Positions 1-9,094 are shown, numbered from the stretch's first letter. The stretch is DNA of 64,000 nucleotides from Bhargavaea ullalensis (GCF_040545425.1 NZ_JBEPLW010000001.1), one strand, 5' to 3'. Translations and numbers: made by a program. The notes: generated from the letters alone by a model not told the origin.

Positions 1-157
1 CGGTTCGTGTGACGACGAGTACTTCGTCCAGCCGGCTTTCGGCGGCGGCGGAGACGGTGCGCCCTCCGATCGTTTCATTGCCAAAGGGCAGGGCGAGTTT
101 GTCGCGTCCCATGCGGGTGCTGCCGCCTGCCGCGAGCACGATGCCTATTGTACGCAT
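1..157 (-). CDS. pucB: MobA-like nucleotidyltransferase, N-terminal part (runs off left edge)
   Basis: The 52 visible residues start MRTIGIVLAAGGSTRMG, the nucleotide-binding signature (LAAGxSxRMG) of the MobA/MocA molybdopterin nucleotidyltransferases, followed by the usual DKL. The start codon at 157 has a GGGAG ribosome site upstream and overlaps the end of the XdhC gene by 13 bases, so the two are translationally linked. In Bacillus subtilis the equivalent pair, PucA and PucB, matures the molybdenum cofactor of xanthine dehydrogenase, whose subunits are encoded divergently just to the right. The C-terminus lies outside the window, so cytidylyl versus guanylyl specificity cannot be judged. 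Confidence 0.85.
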   Translation of the reverse strand, partial: MRTIGIVLAAGGSTRMGRDKLALPFGNETIGGRTVSAAAESRLDEVLVVTRT

Positions 158-1161
158 GCGGTTTTTTGCTCCCGGACGGCGATCAGCTCGGCCAGGATGC
201 TGAGGGCGATTTCTTCGGGGCCGTCCGCGCCGATCGGAAGACCGACGGGGGAGCGGACCCGTCCGGGCATCGGGCCGCCGATCAGCCGTTCCGTCCGCTT
301 CCGGGAACCGAGAACGCCGAGGTAAAACAGGTCCTCCTCCAGCAGGTGGCCGAGCACAGAGCGGTCGCGTGCGAAATCATGCGTCATGACGACCGCGCTG
401 TCGAGCGGGCTGAAGGGGATCGACCGAACCGAATCTTCCACGGGTCCGGTCCAAAAGTTGGCCGCATCCGGGAAATGCACCGCCGAGCAAAGCCCCGGCC
501 GCCAGTCGACCAGATGCACGGCGTAGCCGAAGCCGGAAGCGAGCCGGGCGAGCGGCCGGGCGTCCATGCCGGCGCCGATGAGATAAAGGGCGGGCTGCGG
601 CCAGACCAGCCGCGCATGCACCGGGCCTGCTGCGGTTTCCAGCTCCTCCGAAAAGCGGGAAAACGGCCGCGACTCCATCAGCAGCCGTTCCGGCTGTCCG
701 GTACCGGGAAGCTTCAGCGTCCCGTCCAGGCCGCCCCCGAGACTGAAAAAGGCATACTTGTCCCCGTCTGTTTCCTGGAGAAACAGCACGGGCTCTTTTG
801 CGTCCAGCCGGCCGACCGCCCGCCGGAGCGCTTCCCGGAAACGCTTGTCCGCATCCCGGACGAGCAGCGTCAGAACGCCGTTGCATCCCGCCCCGAGGCC
901 CCAGCCGAGGTCATCCTCAGAACTGAGATCATAGCGGTGAAGTTCCACCCGTCCGGTTCCGGCAAGTGCAGCCGCCCGACCGGAAAGGTCTTCCTCCAGG
1001 CAGCCGCCGCTGACCATGCCGGCGGTGCAGCCGCACGTGCCGATGATCATCATGGCGCCCGCTTTCCTGTAGGATGACCCTTCCACCCGGACAAGCGTCA
1101 CAAGAGCTGCCGGTCCTTCTTCTTCAAGCAGTTTCTTCCATTGTGCAAAAGTGCCTGTCAT
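145..1161 (-). CDS. pucA: XdhC/CoxI family xanthine dehydrogenase maturation factor
   Basis: 338 residues with the two-domain XdhC layout. The N-terminal XdhC_CoxI part carries GSSYRKAGAMM and SGGCLEEDL, and the C-terminal Rossmann part carries LYLIGAGMDARPLARLA and GVLGSRKR. Proteins of this family deliver and sulfurate the molybdenum cofactor for molybdenum hydroxylases; they are not enzyme subunits. An AAAGGAG site precedes the ATG at 1161. The gene is followed with overlap by the MobA-like gene and is divergent from the dehydrogenase subunit genes, from which it is separated by a 195-base structured intergenic region. Function follows from family and context. Confidence 0.92.
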   Translation of the reverse strand: MTGTFAQWKKLLEEEGPAALVTLVRVEGSSYRKAGAMMIIGTCGCTAGMVSGGCLEEDLSGRAAALAGTGRVELHRYDLSSEDDLGWGLGAGCNGVLTLLVRDADKRFREALRRAVGRLDAKEPVLFLQETDGDKYAFFSLGGGLDGTLKLPGTGQPERLLMESRPFSRFSEELETAAGPVHARLVWPQPALYLIGAGMDARPLARLASGFGYAVHLVDWRPGLCSAVHFPDAANFWTGPVEDSVRSIPFSPLDSAVVMTHDFARDRSVLGHLLEEDLFYLGVLGSRKRTERLIGGPMPGRVRSPVGLPIGADGPEEIALSILAELIAVREQKTACVQ

Positions 1162-1215
1162 GGCTTCCGCTCCTTTCCCTCAATTAAGGGTAGTCACGCT
1201 GCTTCGCATATATTC

Positions 1216-1328
1216 GCCGGGCCCGGTTTTGGAACGGCGCCCGGTTGTCCAAACTGGAGAAGAAAAGCCGGACAGGGTGCGAAGGTGCCCGCCGGCGAAA
1301 CGGCGGACCCGGAGGTCTAAAATCCGGG
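1216..1328 (+). promoter_or_regulatory. Structured leader before the xanthine dehydrogenase subunit genes
   Basis: Three short strong inverted repeats lie in the leader: CCGGGC (1217-1222) with GCCCGG (1239-1244), CCGCCG (1289-1294) with CGGCGG (1301-1306), and CCCGGA (1308-1313) with TCCGGG (1323-1328). The last ends 15 bases before the ribosome site. No known purine or molybdenum cofactor riboswitch core was recognised. A regulatory role is inferred only. Confidence 0.3.
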
Positions 1329-1356
1329 CCGCGAATGAAAAGCGGAGGTGGAAAGC

Positions 1357-3699
1357 TTGGAGCAAGGCTGGTATTCCGTCGGGCAGCCGGAACAGCGGAT
1401 TGACGCGGAGGAAAAAGCGCGGGGAACCGTGCGTTTTGTGGGGGATTACCTGTCGCCGGGCCTGATGCATGCAAAGCTCGTGACCAGTGAACGGGCCCAC
1501 GCCGAAATCCGGTCGGTCGATGTCACGGAAGCGTGGAAAGTGCCGGGCGTCCGGGCCATCATCACCGGGGAGATGTTCCCGTTTCATATCGGGCCGATTT
1601 TGGCGGACAGGCCGCCTCTGGCATTCAAGAAAGTCCGGTACTGCGGGGAGCCGCTTGCAATCATCGTGGCCGATGCGGAAGATCAGGCGAAGCAGGCGGC
1701 GGAACGGGTTGTCGTGACCTACGATCCGCTCCCTGTCGTGAATTCACCTTCCGACGCGATGCGGCCGGGTTCGCCGCTCGTGCATGAAGATGCCGGAAGT
1801 TACCAAAAGCTCATCAGCAACGTCTACCCGGTGAGCGGGACGAACATCGGCAGCCATATCAAAATCCGAAAAGGCGATGCGGGAGCCGCCTGGGCGCAGT
1901 GCGACGAGACGGTCACGGCTTCATATTCCTTTAACCTGACCGACCACGCGGCGATGGAACCGAGGGCGGCGATGGCGGAGATCAATCCGTCGGGGAAAAT
2001 CATCATCCATTCATGCAGCCAGTCACCGTTCACGATCAAAAAAGTGCTCAACCAGTTTTTCAATGTCGAGCTCGGCAATGTGATCGTCCACATCCCGCTT
2101 GTCGGCGGGGCATTCGGCGGAAAGGGAACAGTCCAGCTGGAGCCGCTCGCCTACCTCGCGTCCAAGGCGGTCGGCGGCAAGCTCGTCAGGCTGGAATATT
2201 CCCGCGAGGAAGACATGCGGACGGCGCCTTGCCACATCGGGCTGGAAGCAACCGTCCGGCTCGGCGCAGACAAAGACGGGCGGCTGCTGGCGGGGCAGTA
2301 TACATTCCTGTTTGACTCGGGCGCCTATACGGACCAGGGGGCGGGCGTCACGCGGGCGGCGGCGCTGGATTGCACGGGGCCGTATGACATCGCGAATGTC
2401 TGGTGTGATTCCTACTGCGTATACACCAATCATCCGTACGCCACGTCTTTCCGCGGATACGGCCATCCCGAGCTGTCTTTTGCGGTGGAGCGGACGATGG
2501 ACAAACTGGCCCGGAGACTGGGCCTCGACCCGGTGGAATTCCGTCTCCGAAACGCCATCAAGCCGGGCGATGAGACGCCGACGCAGGCAGTCCTGACCGC
2601 GAACAACATCGGGGATTCCGCACAATGCCTTCTCCGTGCGAAGGAGCTGATCGGCTGGGACGGCGGGAAAGCACGGGAGGCGGCCGGCGGAAAGGTGCGG
2701 TCAAAAGGGCTCAGCCTGTTCTGGAAAACGTCCACGACGGCGACGAATGCACAGGCCGGCGCGGTCATCAAATTCGAAGCGGACGGCTCGGTGAACCTCA
2801 ACTGCGCGGCAATTGAACTGGGACAGGGGACGAAGACGGTGCTGGCCCAGATCCTGTCCGAGAAGCTGAAAATGCCGCTGTCCAAGATCCGGGTCACGAT
2901 GGAAGTGAACACCCAGTATGATCCCCACCAGTGGCGCACGGTCGCCAGCAGCACGACCTTCCTCGCGGGACGGGCTGTCATGTCGGCGGCGGATGACGCG
3001 ATCGCCAAGCTGAAAAAGACCGCCGCCGTCGCCCTGCAGTGCGCGGAAGAAGACCTCGACATCGGGGACGGCCGCGTGTACTACCGGCCCGCCCCCGAAT
3101 TCGGCGTCGACATCCAGGAGATTGCGCTCGGCTACAAATTCCCGAACGGGCACACCGTGAGCGGCCAGGTGATCGGCGTCGGCAAGCACGTCCAGACCCA
3201 CCTGACGCCGATGGACGAGAAAACCGGCTTCGGCAAGCCCGGCCCGTGGTGGTCGGTCGGCGCCCAGGCCGTGGAGATTGAGCTGGACCCGGCCGATTAC
3301 TCCTACCGGGTGCTCAAGGCGCTCACGGTGCTGGACGGCGGGACGATCATCAACCCGAGGATGGCCGAACAGCAGATGCGCGGCGGCATGTACCTCGGCC
3401 TGAGCTTTGCAAGCACAGAGTCGTTCCGGTTTGACGCAGAGGGCATCGTCCTGAATCCGTCGCTGCGGGACTATCAGATGCTGAGGTTCGGCGAGGAGCC
3501 GGCGGAATACATGGTCGATTTTGTCCAGACCCCGTCTGCGGCCGGGCCGTACGGCGCACGGGGCATCGGGGAATATGGTGTGATCGGGATGGCACCCGCA
3601 CTGGCGAATGCGCTGTCCGCTGCCACCGGTGCCGAACTGGACGAGCTGCCGCTCACGCCGGAAACCGTCTGGCGGGCGGCCGGGGAGGGGAGCCGATGA
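1357..3699 (+). CDS. pucD: Xanthine dehydrogenase molybdopterin-binding large subunit
   Basis: 780 residues of the aldehyde oxidase/xanthine dehydrogenase large-subunit family. Visible landmarks are GGAFGGK near residue 250 (the loop that packs on the molybdenum site), FRGYGHPE near 365, and GARGIGEYG near 735, whose glutamate matches the catalytic base. The frame is open from GTG 1348, but that codon lies inside the GGAGGTG ribosome site (1344-1350), so TTG 1357 with 8-base spacing is the better start. It overlaps the FAD subunit gene by four bases (ATGA). Together the three subunits would hydroxylate hypoxanthine and xanthine; other purine-like substrates cannot be excluded. Confidence 0.93.
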   Translation: MEQGWYSVGQPEQRIDAEEKARGTVRFVGDYLSPGLMHAKLVTSERAHAEIRSVDVTEAWKVPGVRAIITGEMFPFHIGPILADRPPLAFKKVRYCGEPLAIIVADAEDQAKQAAERVVVTYDPLPVVNSPSDAMRPGSPLVHEDAGSYQKLISNVYPVSGTNIGSHIKIRKGDAGAAWAQCDETVTASYSFNLTDHAAMEPRAAMAEINPSGKIIIHSCSQSPFTIKKVLNQFFNVELGNVIVHIPLVGGAFGGKGTVQLEPLAYLASKAVGGKLVRLEYSREEDMRTAPCHIGLEATVRLGADKDGRLLAGQYTFLFDSGAYTDQGAGVTRAAALDCTGPYDIANVWCDSYCVYTNHPYATSFRGYGHPELSFAVERTMDKLARRLGLDPVEFRLRNAIKPGDETPTQAVLTANNIGDSAQCLLRAKELIGWDGGKAREAAGGKVRSKGLSLFWKTSTTATNAQAGAVIKFEADGSVNLNCAAIELGQGTKTVLAQILSEKLKMPLSKIRVTMEVNTQYDPHQWRTVASSTTFLAGRAVMSAADDAIAKLKKTAAVALQCAEEDLDIGDGRVYYRPAPEFGVDIQEIALGYKFPNGHTVSGQVIGVGKHVQTHLTPMDEKTGFGKPGPWWSVGAQAVEIELDPADYSYRVLKALTVLDGGTIINPRMAEQQMRGGMYLGLSFASTESFRFDAEGIVLNPSLRDYQMLRFGEEPAEYMVDFVQTPSAAGPYGARGIGEYGVIGMAPALANALSAATGAELDELPLTPETVWRAAGEGSR

Positions 3700-4532
3700 T
3701 CGGATTCAACTTTGACTACCACCGTCCGGGCACGCCGGAAGAGGCGCTGTCCTGCTTCCGCGAAAGCACCGGACAGGGTCTTCAGACAGTGTTTTATTCG
3801 GGCGGGACCGAGTTTTTGACACATGCCCGGACCGGGGAGATTTCCGCCGGTGCCGTGATCGATATCAAAGACATCCCCGAATGCCGGGAGCTTCAGTGGG
3901 ACGGGGAGATTCTCATGATCGGCGCGGCACTGACGCTGAACGAATTGGCCGGCTCCGGTGAGTATCCGCTGCTCGCCCTCGCTGCCAAAGGCGTGGCGGA
4001 CCACACGTCCCGCAACAAAATCACGATCGGCGGCAATGTGAACAGCCGTCTCCCGTACCGCGAAGCCCTGCTGCCGCTACTGCTCGCGGATGCAGCGGCG
4101 AAGGTCGCCGGGCCTGAGGGCGAGCGGACCTTGCCGCTTTCGGAGCTTGTCGGACAAGGCGGCCGGCTTCCGTCCGGTGAACTGCTTCTGCAGATCCTGG
4201 TGAGCCGGCGGGCGGTGGAGCGGCCACACTTCTTCAGGAAAAAGACACGCATGACAAAAGTCGGCTATCCGCTCGTTTCCCTCGCCGCCGACCGGGAAGG
4301 CAGCCGGATTTCGGGCGCGTTCAGCGGGTTGTGCGGCCAACCGTTCAGGCTCGCCCAAGTGGATGAGGTCCTCAGCGACAAGTCGCTCACACCGGAGGCG
4401 CAGGCGGCGGAGATCCGTTCGCTTTTGCCGACGGCCGTGACGGCGGATCAGTACGCGTCGGCCGAATACCGGCTGTTTGTCCTGGGCCGGATGCTCCATG
4501 AACTGGCGGAAGAATGGGAGGAGTGCCGATGA
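3696..4532 (+). CDS. pucC: Xanthine dehydrogenase FAD-binding medium subunit
   Basis: 278 residues of the molybdopterin dehydrogenase FAD-binding family (CoxM/XdhB type). The N-terminal half has YSGGTEFL, matching the FAD pyrophosphate loop, and TIGGNVNSR resembles the TIGGN motif of this family. It takes electrons from the 2Fe-2S subunit and passes them to NAD or another acceptor. It overlaps its neighbours at both ends by four bases, which indicates tight translational coupling and equal stoichiometry. Length is normal for a separate FAD subunit. Confidence 0.9.
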   Translation: MIGFNFDYHRPGTPEEALSCFRESTGQGLQTVFYSGGTEFLTHARTGEISAGAVIDIKDIPECRELQWDGEILMIGAALTLNELAGSGEYPLLALAAKGVADHTSRNKITIGGNVNSRLPYREALLPLLLADAAAKVAGPEGERTLPLSELVGQGGRLPSGELLLQILVSRRAVERPHFFRKKTRMTKVGYPLVSLAADREGSRISGAFSGLCGQPFRLAQVDEVLSDKSLTPEAQAAEIRSLLPTAVTADQYASAEYRLFVLGRMLHELAEEWEECR

Positions 4533-5008
4533 ACCGGTCGATCCGGCAATCAAAAACCGTGTACCGGCTGAACGTCAACGGCGAAACGAAAGAAGCGATG
4601 GGCCGTCCGGCGGATCTGCTGCTTGATACGCTTCGCACCGGACTCGGCCTGACGGGCGCCAAAAAAGCATGCAAAAACGGAGACTGCGGTGCCTGCACGG
4701 TCATCGTGGGCGGCGATGCGGTCCATGCCTGCCTCATGCTGACCGCGGAAGCCGAAGGAAAACCGGTCCGGACAATCGAAGGCCTTGCCGATTCCCCGGT
4801 CCAGCGCGCCTTCGTCGACCACTGGGCGATCCAGTGCGGATTCTGCACGCCGGGGTTCATCGTGAAGGGTCACAGCCTGCTGGAGCATCATCCGGACGCC
4901 GACGACGAGACGGTGGAAGAATGGCTCCAGTCGAACCTGTGCCGCTGCACCGGCTACGCCGAAATCAAAGACGCCATCCAGGCTGCAAAAAAAGGATTTG
5001 CCGATTGA
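4529..5008 (+). CDS. pucE: Xanthine dehydrogenase 2Fe-2S small subunit
   Basis: 159 residues with both expected iron-sulfur domains: a plant-type ferredoxin set CKNGDCGACT near residues 48-57 plus a further cysteine about 15 residues on, and the helical second cluster set CGFCTPG near 104 and CRCTGY near 138. ATG 4529 is chosen over ATG 4514 because GGGAGGAG lies between them at correct spacing and because it gives the ATGA overlap with the upstream gene. It is the last gene of the unit and is followed by a long hairpin at 5012-5084. Confidence 0.93.
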   Translation: MNRSIRQSKTVYRLNVNGETKEAMGRPADLLLDTLRTGLGLTGAKKACKNGDCGACTVIVGGDAVHACLMLTAEAEGKPVRTIEGLADSPVQRAFVDHWAIQCGFCTPGFIVKGHSLLEHHPDADDETVEEWLQSNLCRCTGYAEIKDAIQAAKKGFAD

Positions 5009-5011
5009 ACG

Positions 5012-5084
5012 GCAAAAAAGCAAGGACGATGGATTCTCCGCGGAGGCTGTTGCCGGGCCGCGCCATCAGTCCTTGCTTTTTGTC
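5012..5084. repeat. Short palindromic element, probable bidirectional terminator
   Basis: GCAAAAAAGCAAGGAC at 5012-5027 is inverted at 5069-5083 as GTCCTTGCTTTTTGT, with GATGG/CCATC extending the stem inward. The outer arms match the inner arms of the 203-base element at 29895-30097, so this looks like a shortened member of the same family. It sits between convergent genes and ends in T-rich sequence on both strands. Confidence 0.7.
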
Positions 5085-5092
5085 TTTTTTGA

Positions 5093-5482
5093 TCAGCCTT
5101 TTTTCAGGCTCTGGTTGCCCGCGTTGAGCGACTGGATGAGCTGGAGCGTCTGCGCAGCCTGCTCGATCTGCTGGAGCACCTGTTCAAACTGCTGCTGAAC
5201 GGCGGTCGTCGACTGGGTCACCGCGAGCCCCTGCATGAACGCCAGAAGCTGGGTGGCCTGCTGTAGCTGCTGCTGGGCCTGCTGGAGTGCCTGCGGATTC
5301 ACCATCGTGGCGTTTTGCTTGATGATGGACACCGCCTGCTGAAGCGTCTGGAGGGTCAGCTGTTTTTGCAGCTGGAACTGCTCCTCCATCATCTCCCGGT
5401 TTTGCATGAGAGATTGCTGTTTTTGGTGCATCTGCTGCAGGGTGAAAGTATCCGGTTTTGTGCGATGCGATTGCAGGTTCAT
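5093..5482 (-). CDS. Glutamine-rich hypothetical protein
   Basis: 129 residues, not recognised as a named family. From about residue 15 it is dominated by Gln, Leu and Ala with runs such as QQAQQQLQQATQLL, and it is predicted to be helical with coiled-coil character; there is no signal peptide or membrane segment. ATG 5482 is preceded by GGGAG at good spacing, and longer open-frame versions would overlap the next gene. It lies downstream of the FUSC protein on the same strand with a 55-base gap. Low-complexity Q-rich small proteins of this kind are common in Bacillales, with no established role known to me. Confidence 0.7.
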   Translation of the reverse strand: MNLQSHRTKPDTFTLQQMHQKQQSLMQNREMMEEQFQLQKQLTLQTLQQAVSIIKQNATMVNPQALQQAQQQLQQATQLLAFMQGLAVTQSTTAVQQQFEQVLQQIEQAAQTLQLIQSLNAGNQSLKKG

Positions 5483-5537
5483 CAATCCGTCTCCCGTCTT
5501 TGGCATGTTGGACTTAGTATCCGACGGCAGCCGGGAT

Positions 5538-7442
5538 TTATCCGGAAATGGCGGAACGGGTTTCATGCAAGTCCTCCATTGCATCCAAAACCATGCTTAG
5601 TACCAGGCGGTCTTCAATGCGCGGAGCCGCTCCGATCATCGCGTGCAAATCGTCCGTTTCGCACGGGCGGCCGGATGACGGCTGCAGGCAGTTCTTGACG
5701 GCATCCGCGGCCGGCGGGGTCAGGCCGTGTTCTCCGATCCAGTGATACAGCTCATACAAAGTGCCGGCTGCGGATCGCTTATTTGCCAGCCAGGCGGTTT
5801 GTTGAGCATCTGAAGACTCCTGATTGTTCAGCTGCAGCCGGTCTTCGATCAGGGTGGTGATGATGAGAAGGTTGCGGATGGCGTCCGGGCTTCCGCCGCC
5901 GTCCGCTTTTCTTGCCACTTCCGTCCGCATTTCGCAAAGGGTGTCTTCGAACATCGCTTTCAGGTCTTGGTTGGCATCCGCCAGCTTGTACGGCAGGATG
6001 AACCGGTTGATCAGCGAGGCGAGCACCACTCCGGCCGCCACCAGACCGATCCGTTCCAAAGTCAGGATCTCCGTGGCGCCGGTTGCGAGCGCCACGGTGC
6101 CGATGGCGGAAAAGGTGACCAAAATCGTGCTGTACCGGTAGACTTTAATGTAGCTCATCAGATAGCCCGCGGCCATCAGCAGGAGGGAGCGCACCGGATT
6201 GCTCTGCACAATGGTGAACAGGACCGTGACGGCGAGCGCACCGACCGCCGTTGCAAAAATCCGGTCGCGCATTTTCTTTTTGGAGCCTTCATACAGCGGA
6301 ATGATGACCGACAACACGGTGAACATCATCCAGCGTCCTTCTTCCCAGCCGAAGAAATCCACGATGAACGCGCTGAGGCTGATGCCGACCGCCATCCGGA
6401 TGGCGTATGAAAGCTTGATGGAGTTTGTATGGCTGGGCGTTTCTCGAATGGAGACCTTTTGAAACGTCTTCGGGATGTTCTCCAACTTATCGGAGAACGT
6501 TGCACGTTTGCCGTCCAATTTCTTTAAGTCGGTCAAGTTCGTTTTCAGGAAGTCAAGGTGATGAAGCATCCGGAGAACGAAAAGGTCACGCCCGTGTTTT
6601 CCTTTGTTGGATGTTTGAAGCAGTTGATGGAACGTCTCTTCCAGCGCGCCCGGTTCTCCTTTGTTTTGCATGGCATCCTGGGCAACCAGAAGAAGGCGGG
6701 ACACGTCAGGCAACAAAGCCCGTTGCGCTTCCTTGTCCTCCATCCGGTTGAGGAGTGAGTTCAACTTCTCCAAGGCTGCGGAAATTTTCAGCTTCAAACG
6801 GCCTTCTTCGGTCAGGTAGTAATCGTCTTCTCTTTTTTCATAGATGATGCTTCTGAGTTCGCCGATGTGGCCTGTGATTTGCCGGTCCATTTCGTCGGAA
6901 GGTTCACCCTCCCGGATCAACCGGATTTTTTCGTTGAGTTCCTCCAGGAGGGCCTCCACTTTTTTGTCGCCGCTTTTCTTGATGCGCTTCCTGTTCGCCA
7001 GCATCTGCACGGCCATGATCGCCACCGCACCGACTGCCAGCGAGGCCAGTCTCAGCGGAAGCTGCGCCGCATCAACCGGCATCGCCAGAAGAAACAGGTA
7101 CTGGAGCGAAAAAGGAAAGTACAGCGGGTTTTTCAGATTGTAGATCAGGAAGTAGCTGATCACGAACATGACGATGAAGTTGAGGGGGATGGCCGTCCAG
7201 ATGTTGAAGCCGGTCAAAAAGGCGGCGATGCCCATGAACAGGTTGAGCCCGACGAACTTCATCGTGTTCATCACCGGGTGGCTCGTGAAATCCCGTTCCA
7301 GCAGCATGAGCATGGCGGTGATGGTCGAAACACCGATCAAGATATTTTCGCTTCCGAACAGGGCACCGAACCCAAGTACGAACCCGAGTATGAAGACAAA
7401 CAAGACGGTGTTCGAGAGGATGGTTTTTTTGGTCAGTTTCAT
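5538..7442 (-). CDS. FUSC family integral membrane protein (aromatic acid exporter type)
   Basis: 634 residues. Two hydrophobic bundles, residues about 10-150 and 345-490, flank a long charged helical cytoplasmic segment. The second bundle has the FUSC-like stretch GWEEGRWMMFTVLSVIIPLYEG. FUSC proteins (YeeA, YccS, aromatic acid efflux) export aromatic or other toxic acids. ATG 7442 was chosen because AGGAGAAG lies just upstream; an in-frame extension to 7484 lacks a ribosome site. The substrate is unknown. It is monocistronic or followed by the Q-rich gene. Confidence 0.8.
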   Translation of the reverse strand: MKLTKKTILSNTVLFVFILGFVLGFGALFGSENILIGVSTITAMLMLLERDFTSHPVMNTMKFVGLNLFMGIAAFLTGFNIWTAIPLNFIVMFVISYFLIYNLKNPLYFPFSLQYLFLLAMPVDAAQLPLRLASLAVGAVAIMAVQMLANRKRIKKSGDKKVEALLEELNEKIRLIREGEPSDEMDRQITGHIGELRSIIYEKREDDYYLTEEGRLKLKISAALEKLNSLLNRMEDKEAQRALLPDVSRLLLVAQDAMQNKGEPGALEETFHQLLQTSNKGKHGRDLFVLRMLHHLDFLKTNLTDLKKLDGKRATFSDKLENIPKTFQKVSIRETPSHTNSIKLSYAIRMAVGISLSAFIVDFFGWEEGRWMMFTVLSVIIPLYEGSKKKMRDRIFATAVGALAVTVLFTIVQSNPVRSLLLMAAGYLMSYIKVYRYSTILVTFSAIGTVALATGATEILTLERIGLVAAGVVLASLINRFILPYKLADANQDLKAMFEDTLCEMRTEVARKADGGGSPDAIRNLLIITTLIEDRLQLNNQESSDAQQTAWLANKRSAAGTLYELYHWIGEHGLTPPAADAVKNCLQPSSGRPCETDDLHAMIGAAPRIEDRLVLSMVLDAMEDLHETRSAISG

Positions 7443-7555
7443 GGCGTCACTTCTCCTGCTTGGGGTTGTGAAATAGTTTAACACTAAAGCAGTTTTGAGG
7501 AAACTAATCCGCGCCTCTTCAGCTTTCCCGGGTCACTCTTTTTCAAACTCCGGCA

Positions 7556-7592
7556 AAACGCCGCCATCCGGGAGAGCCGGACGGCGGCGTTT
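7556..7592 (-). terminator. Rho-independent terminator
   Basis: AAACGCCGCC (7556-7565) pairs with GGCGGCGTTT (7583-7592). It lies downstream of the 52-residue gene on the minus strand. Confidence 0.7.
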
Positions 7593-7626
7593 GTCAGGTT
7601 CGGTCCGAACCGCAAAGACGGCGGAG

Positions 7627-7785
7627 TCACTGTTTGTCTTTGCCGGATTTTTGGTTGTCGTCGGTCTTTTGTTCGGTCGCGGCGTCCGCCCGGTTGAAGT
7701 CATCTTGGTAGAGGACTTCCTGTGTGTCGGAGAGGCCGTTGTTTTTCTCGGTCATGCGTTCGTGCGGCGGTTTCTTTTCGTTCAT
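7627..7785 (-). CDS. Small acidic/charged hypothetical protein (52 aa)
   Basis: The reading frame MNEKKPPHERMTEKN... ends ...NQKSGKDKQ. It has an excellent GAAAGGAGAG ribosome site before ATG 7785 and a terminator hairpin after the stop, so it is probably a real gene although very short. The protein is highly hydrophilic with no membrane segment, rich in Asp, Glu, Lys and Gln, and probably unstructured. It resembles the many short soluble unnamed proteins of Bacillales; no function can be given. Confidence 0.65.
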   Translation of the reverse strand: MNEKKPPHERMTEKNNGLSDTQEVLYQDDFNRADAATEQKTDDNQKSGKDKQ

Positions 7786-7932
7786 GATGCAGCTCTCCTT
7801 TCAAAAGGTGTCTATGGTTAGTGTTTCCGGCTGCGCTGCCGGTTAAACATCCGGTAGGGTTCGGGGGATTCTGAAACCGGTTCGCCCGCCTGCGCGTCTA
7901 TCGTTTACAATGGAGGAAAAGGGGGGAGCCGC

Positions 7933-9075
7933 TTGAAAGTGGCCGGGAAGGTTTTGTCGCTGTTGTTCATCACCGTGTTCGTCTTGATCTTCTCCATCAT
8001 GCCGATTGTCTGGGTGCTGTTCGGCGGCTACGACCACTGGGCACCCGCGCTGTTCGGCGTGCTGGCCGGCTTCATCACGATCATCGGGCTGTCGATTTTC
8101 AATGTGCGCAGTCCGAAGGTGTTCTACGGAGTGCCGGCGTCGATCGTGCTCATCGGGCTGGCCGCTTCGATTCCGGGCGTGTATGTCCATTCGAAGCCGG
8201 TCGTGCAGGCGGGGGAAGTCGACTTGTTTGAGTACATGCCGTTTGACGGCAACAGGACCGCATCGCTCGACGGGCCGGCGTCTTTCCGGATCACCGAAGA
8301 CGTGCCGGTGATCGACGGGGCGACCGCCCTGTATCCGGTGTATGCCGCGTTCGTGCAGGCAGTTTATCCGGAGAAGGAGTACTTTCCGTATGAGGGCGAA
8401 GTCATGTCGAACCGCACGGGACAGGCGTATGAAAGTCTGATCAGCGGCGAGGTCGACCTCATCTTCGCACTCGGCCCGTCGGAGGCGCAGCGTGAGCGGG
8501 CGGAGGCGGCGGGCAGGAAGCTCGTCCTCACTCCGATCGGCAGGGAAGCCTTCGTGTTTTTCGTCAACCGGGACAATCCGGTCGACAGCCTCACGCAGGC
8601 TCAACTGCGCGGCATTTATGCCGGTGAGCTGACGAATTGGCGCGAAGCCGGCGGCAAGCGGGCGAAAATCCGCGCGTACCAGCGGCCGGCCGACAGCGGC
8701 AGCCAGACTGCGCTCGAGGACTTCATGGGCGATGTTCCGATCATGGACGCCCCGACCGAGCGAACCGCCGACCTCATGAGCGGCATCATCGAAGACGTGT
8801 CCGACTACCGGAACTTCGGCGGCGCAATCGGCTACACATTCCGCTATTATTCCGAGGAGATGGTCGGCAACCACGACATCAAACTGCTCGCAGTGGATGG
8901 CGTCAAACCCGGCGTGGACACGGTCCGCTCCGGCGCCTACCCGCTCACCCGCGAACTCTACGCCATCACCGCCGGCACCGGCAACCCGAACGTCGCCCCG
9001 TTCATCGACTGGATCCTCACGGAGGAAGGGCAGGCCCTCGTGGAGAAGACAGGATATGTGGGGATCGGGGAATAA
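7933..9075 (+). CDS. PstS-like periplasmic-binding-fold protein with membrane anchor
   Basis: 380 residues. Three hydrophobic segments fill residues 1-95, then a phosphate-binding-protein-like fold begins: PVIDGATALYPVYAAF, RTGQAYESLISGEVDL, FFVNRDNPVDSLT and YAGELTNWREAGG are the landmarks of the PBP-like_2 (PstS) family, and RPADSGSQTALEDFM is the anion-binding loop. The usual lipoprotein signal is replaced by a membrane domain. No ABC permease or ATPase gene is adjacent, so it may be a sensor or scavenging receptor rather than part of a Pst importer. TTG 7933 follows GGGGGGAG. Confidence 0.8.
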   Translation: MKVAGKVLSLLFITVFVLIFSIMPIVWVLFGGYDHWAPALFGVLAGFITIIGLSIFNVRSPKVFYGVPASIVLIGLAASIPGVYVHSKPVVQAGEVDLFEYMPFDGNRTASLDGPASFRITEDVPVIDGATALYPVYAAFVQAVYPEKEYFPYEGEVMSNRTGQAYESLISGEVDLIFALGPSEAQRERAEAAGRKLVLTPIGREAFVFFVNRDNPVDSLTQAQLRGIYAGELTNWREAGGKRAKIRAYQRPADSGSQTALEDFMGDVPIMDAPTERTADLMSGIIEDVSDYRNFGGAIGYTFRYYSEEMVGNHDIKLLAVDGVKPGVDTVRSGAYPLTRELYAITAGTGNPNVAPFIDWILTEEGQALVEKTGYVGIGE

Positions 9076-9094
9076 ACGATGGCTGTCAGGCGGG

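Noticed and set aside
1216..1356. Guanine/xanthine or molybdenum cofactor riboswitch
   Set aside because: Hairpins are present but the conserved core bases of these riboswitch classes were not found.
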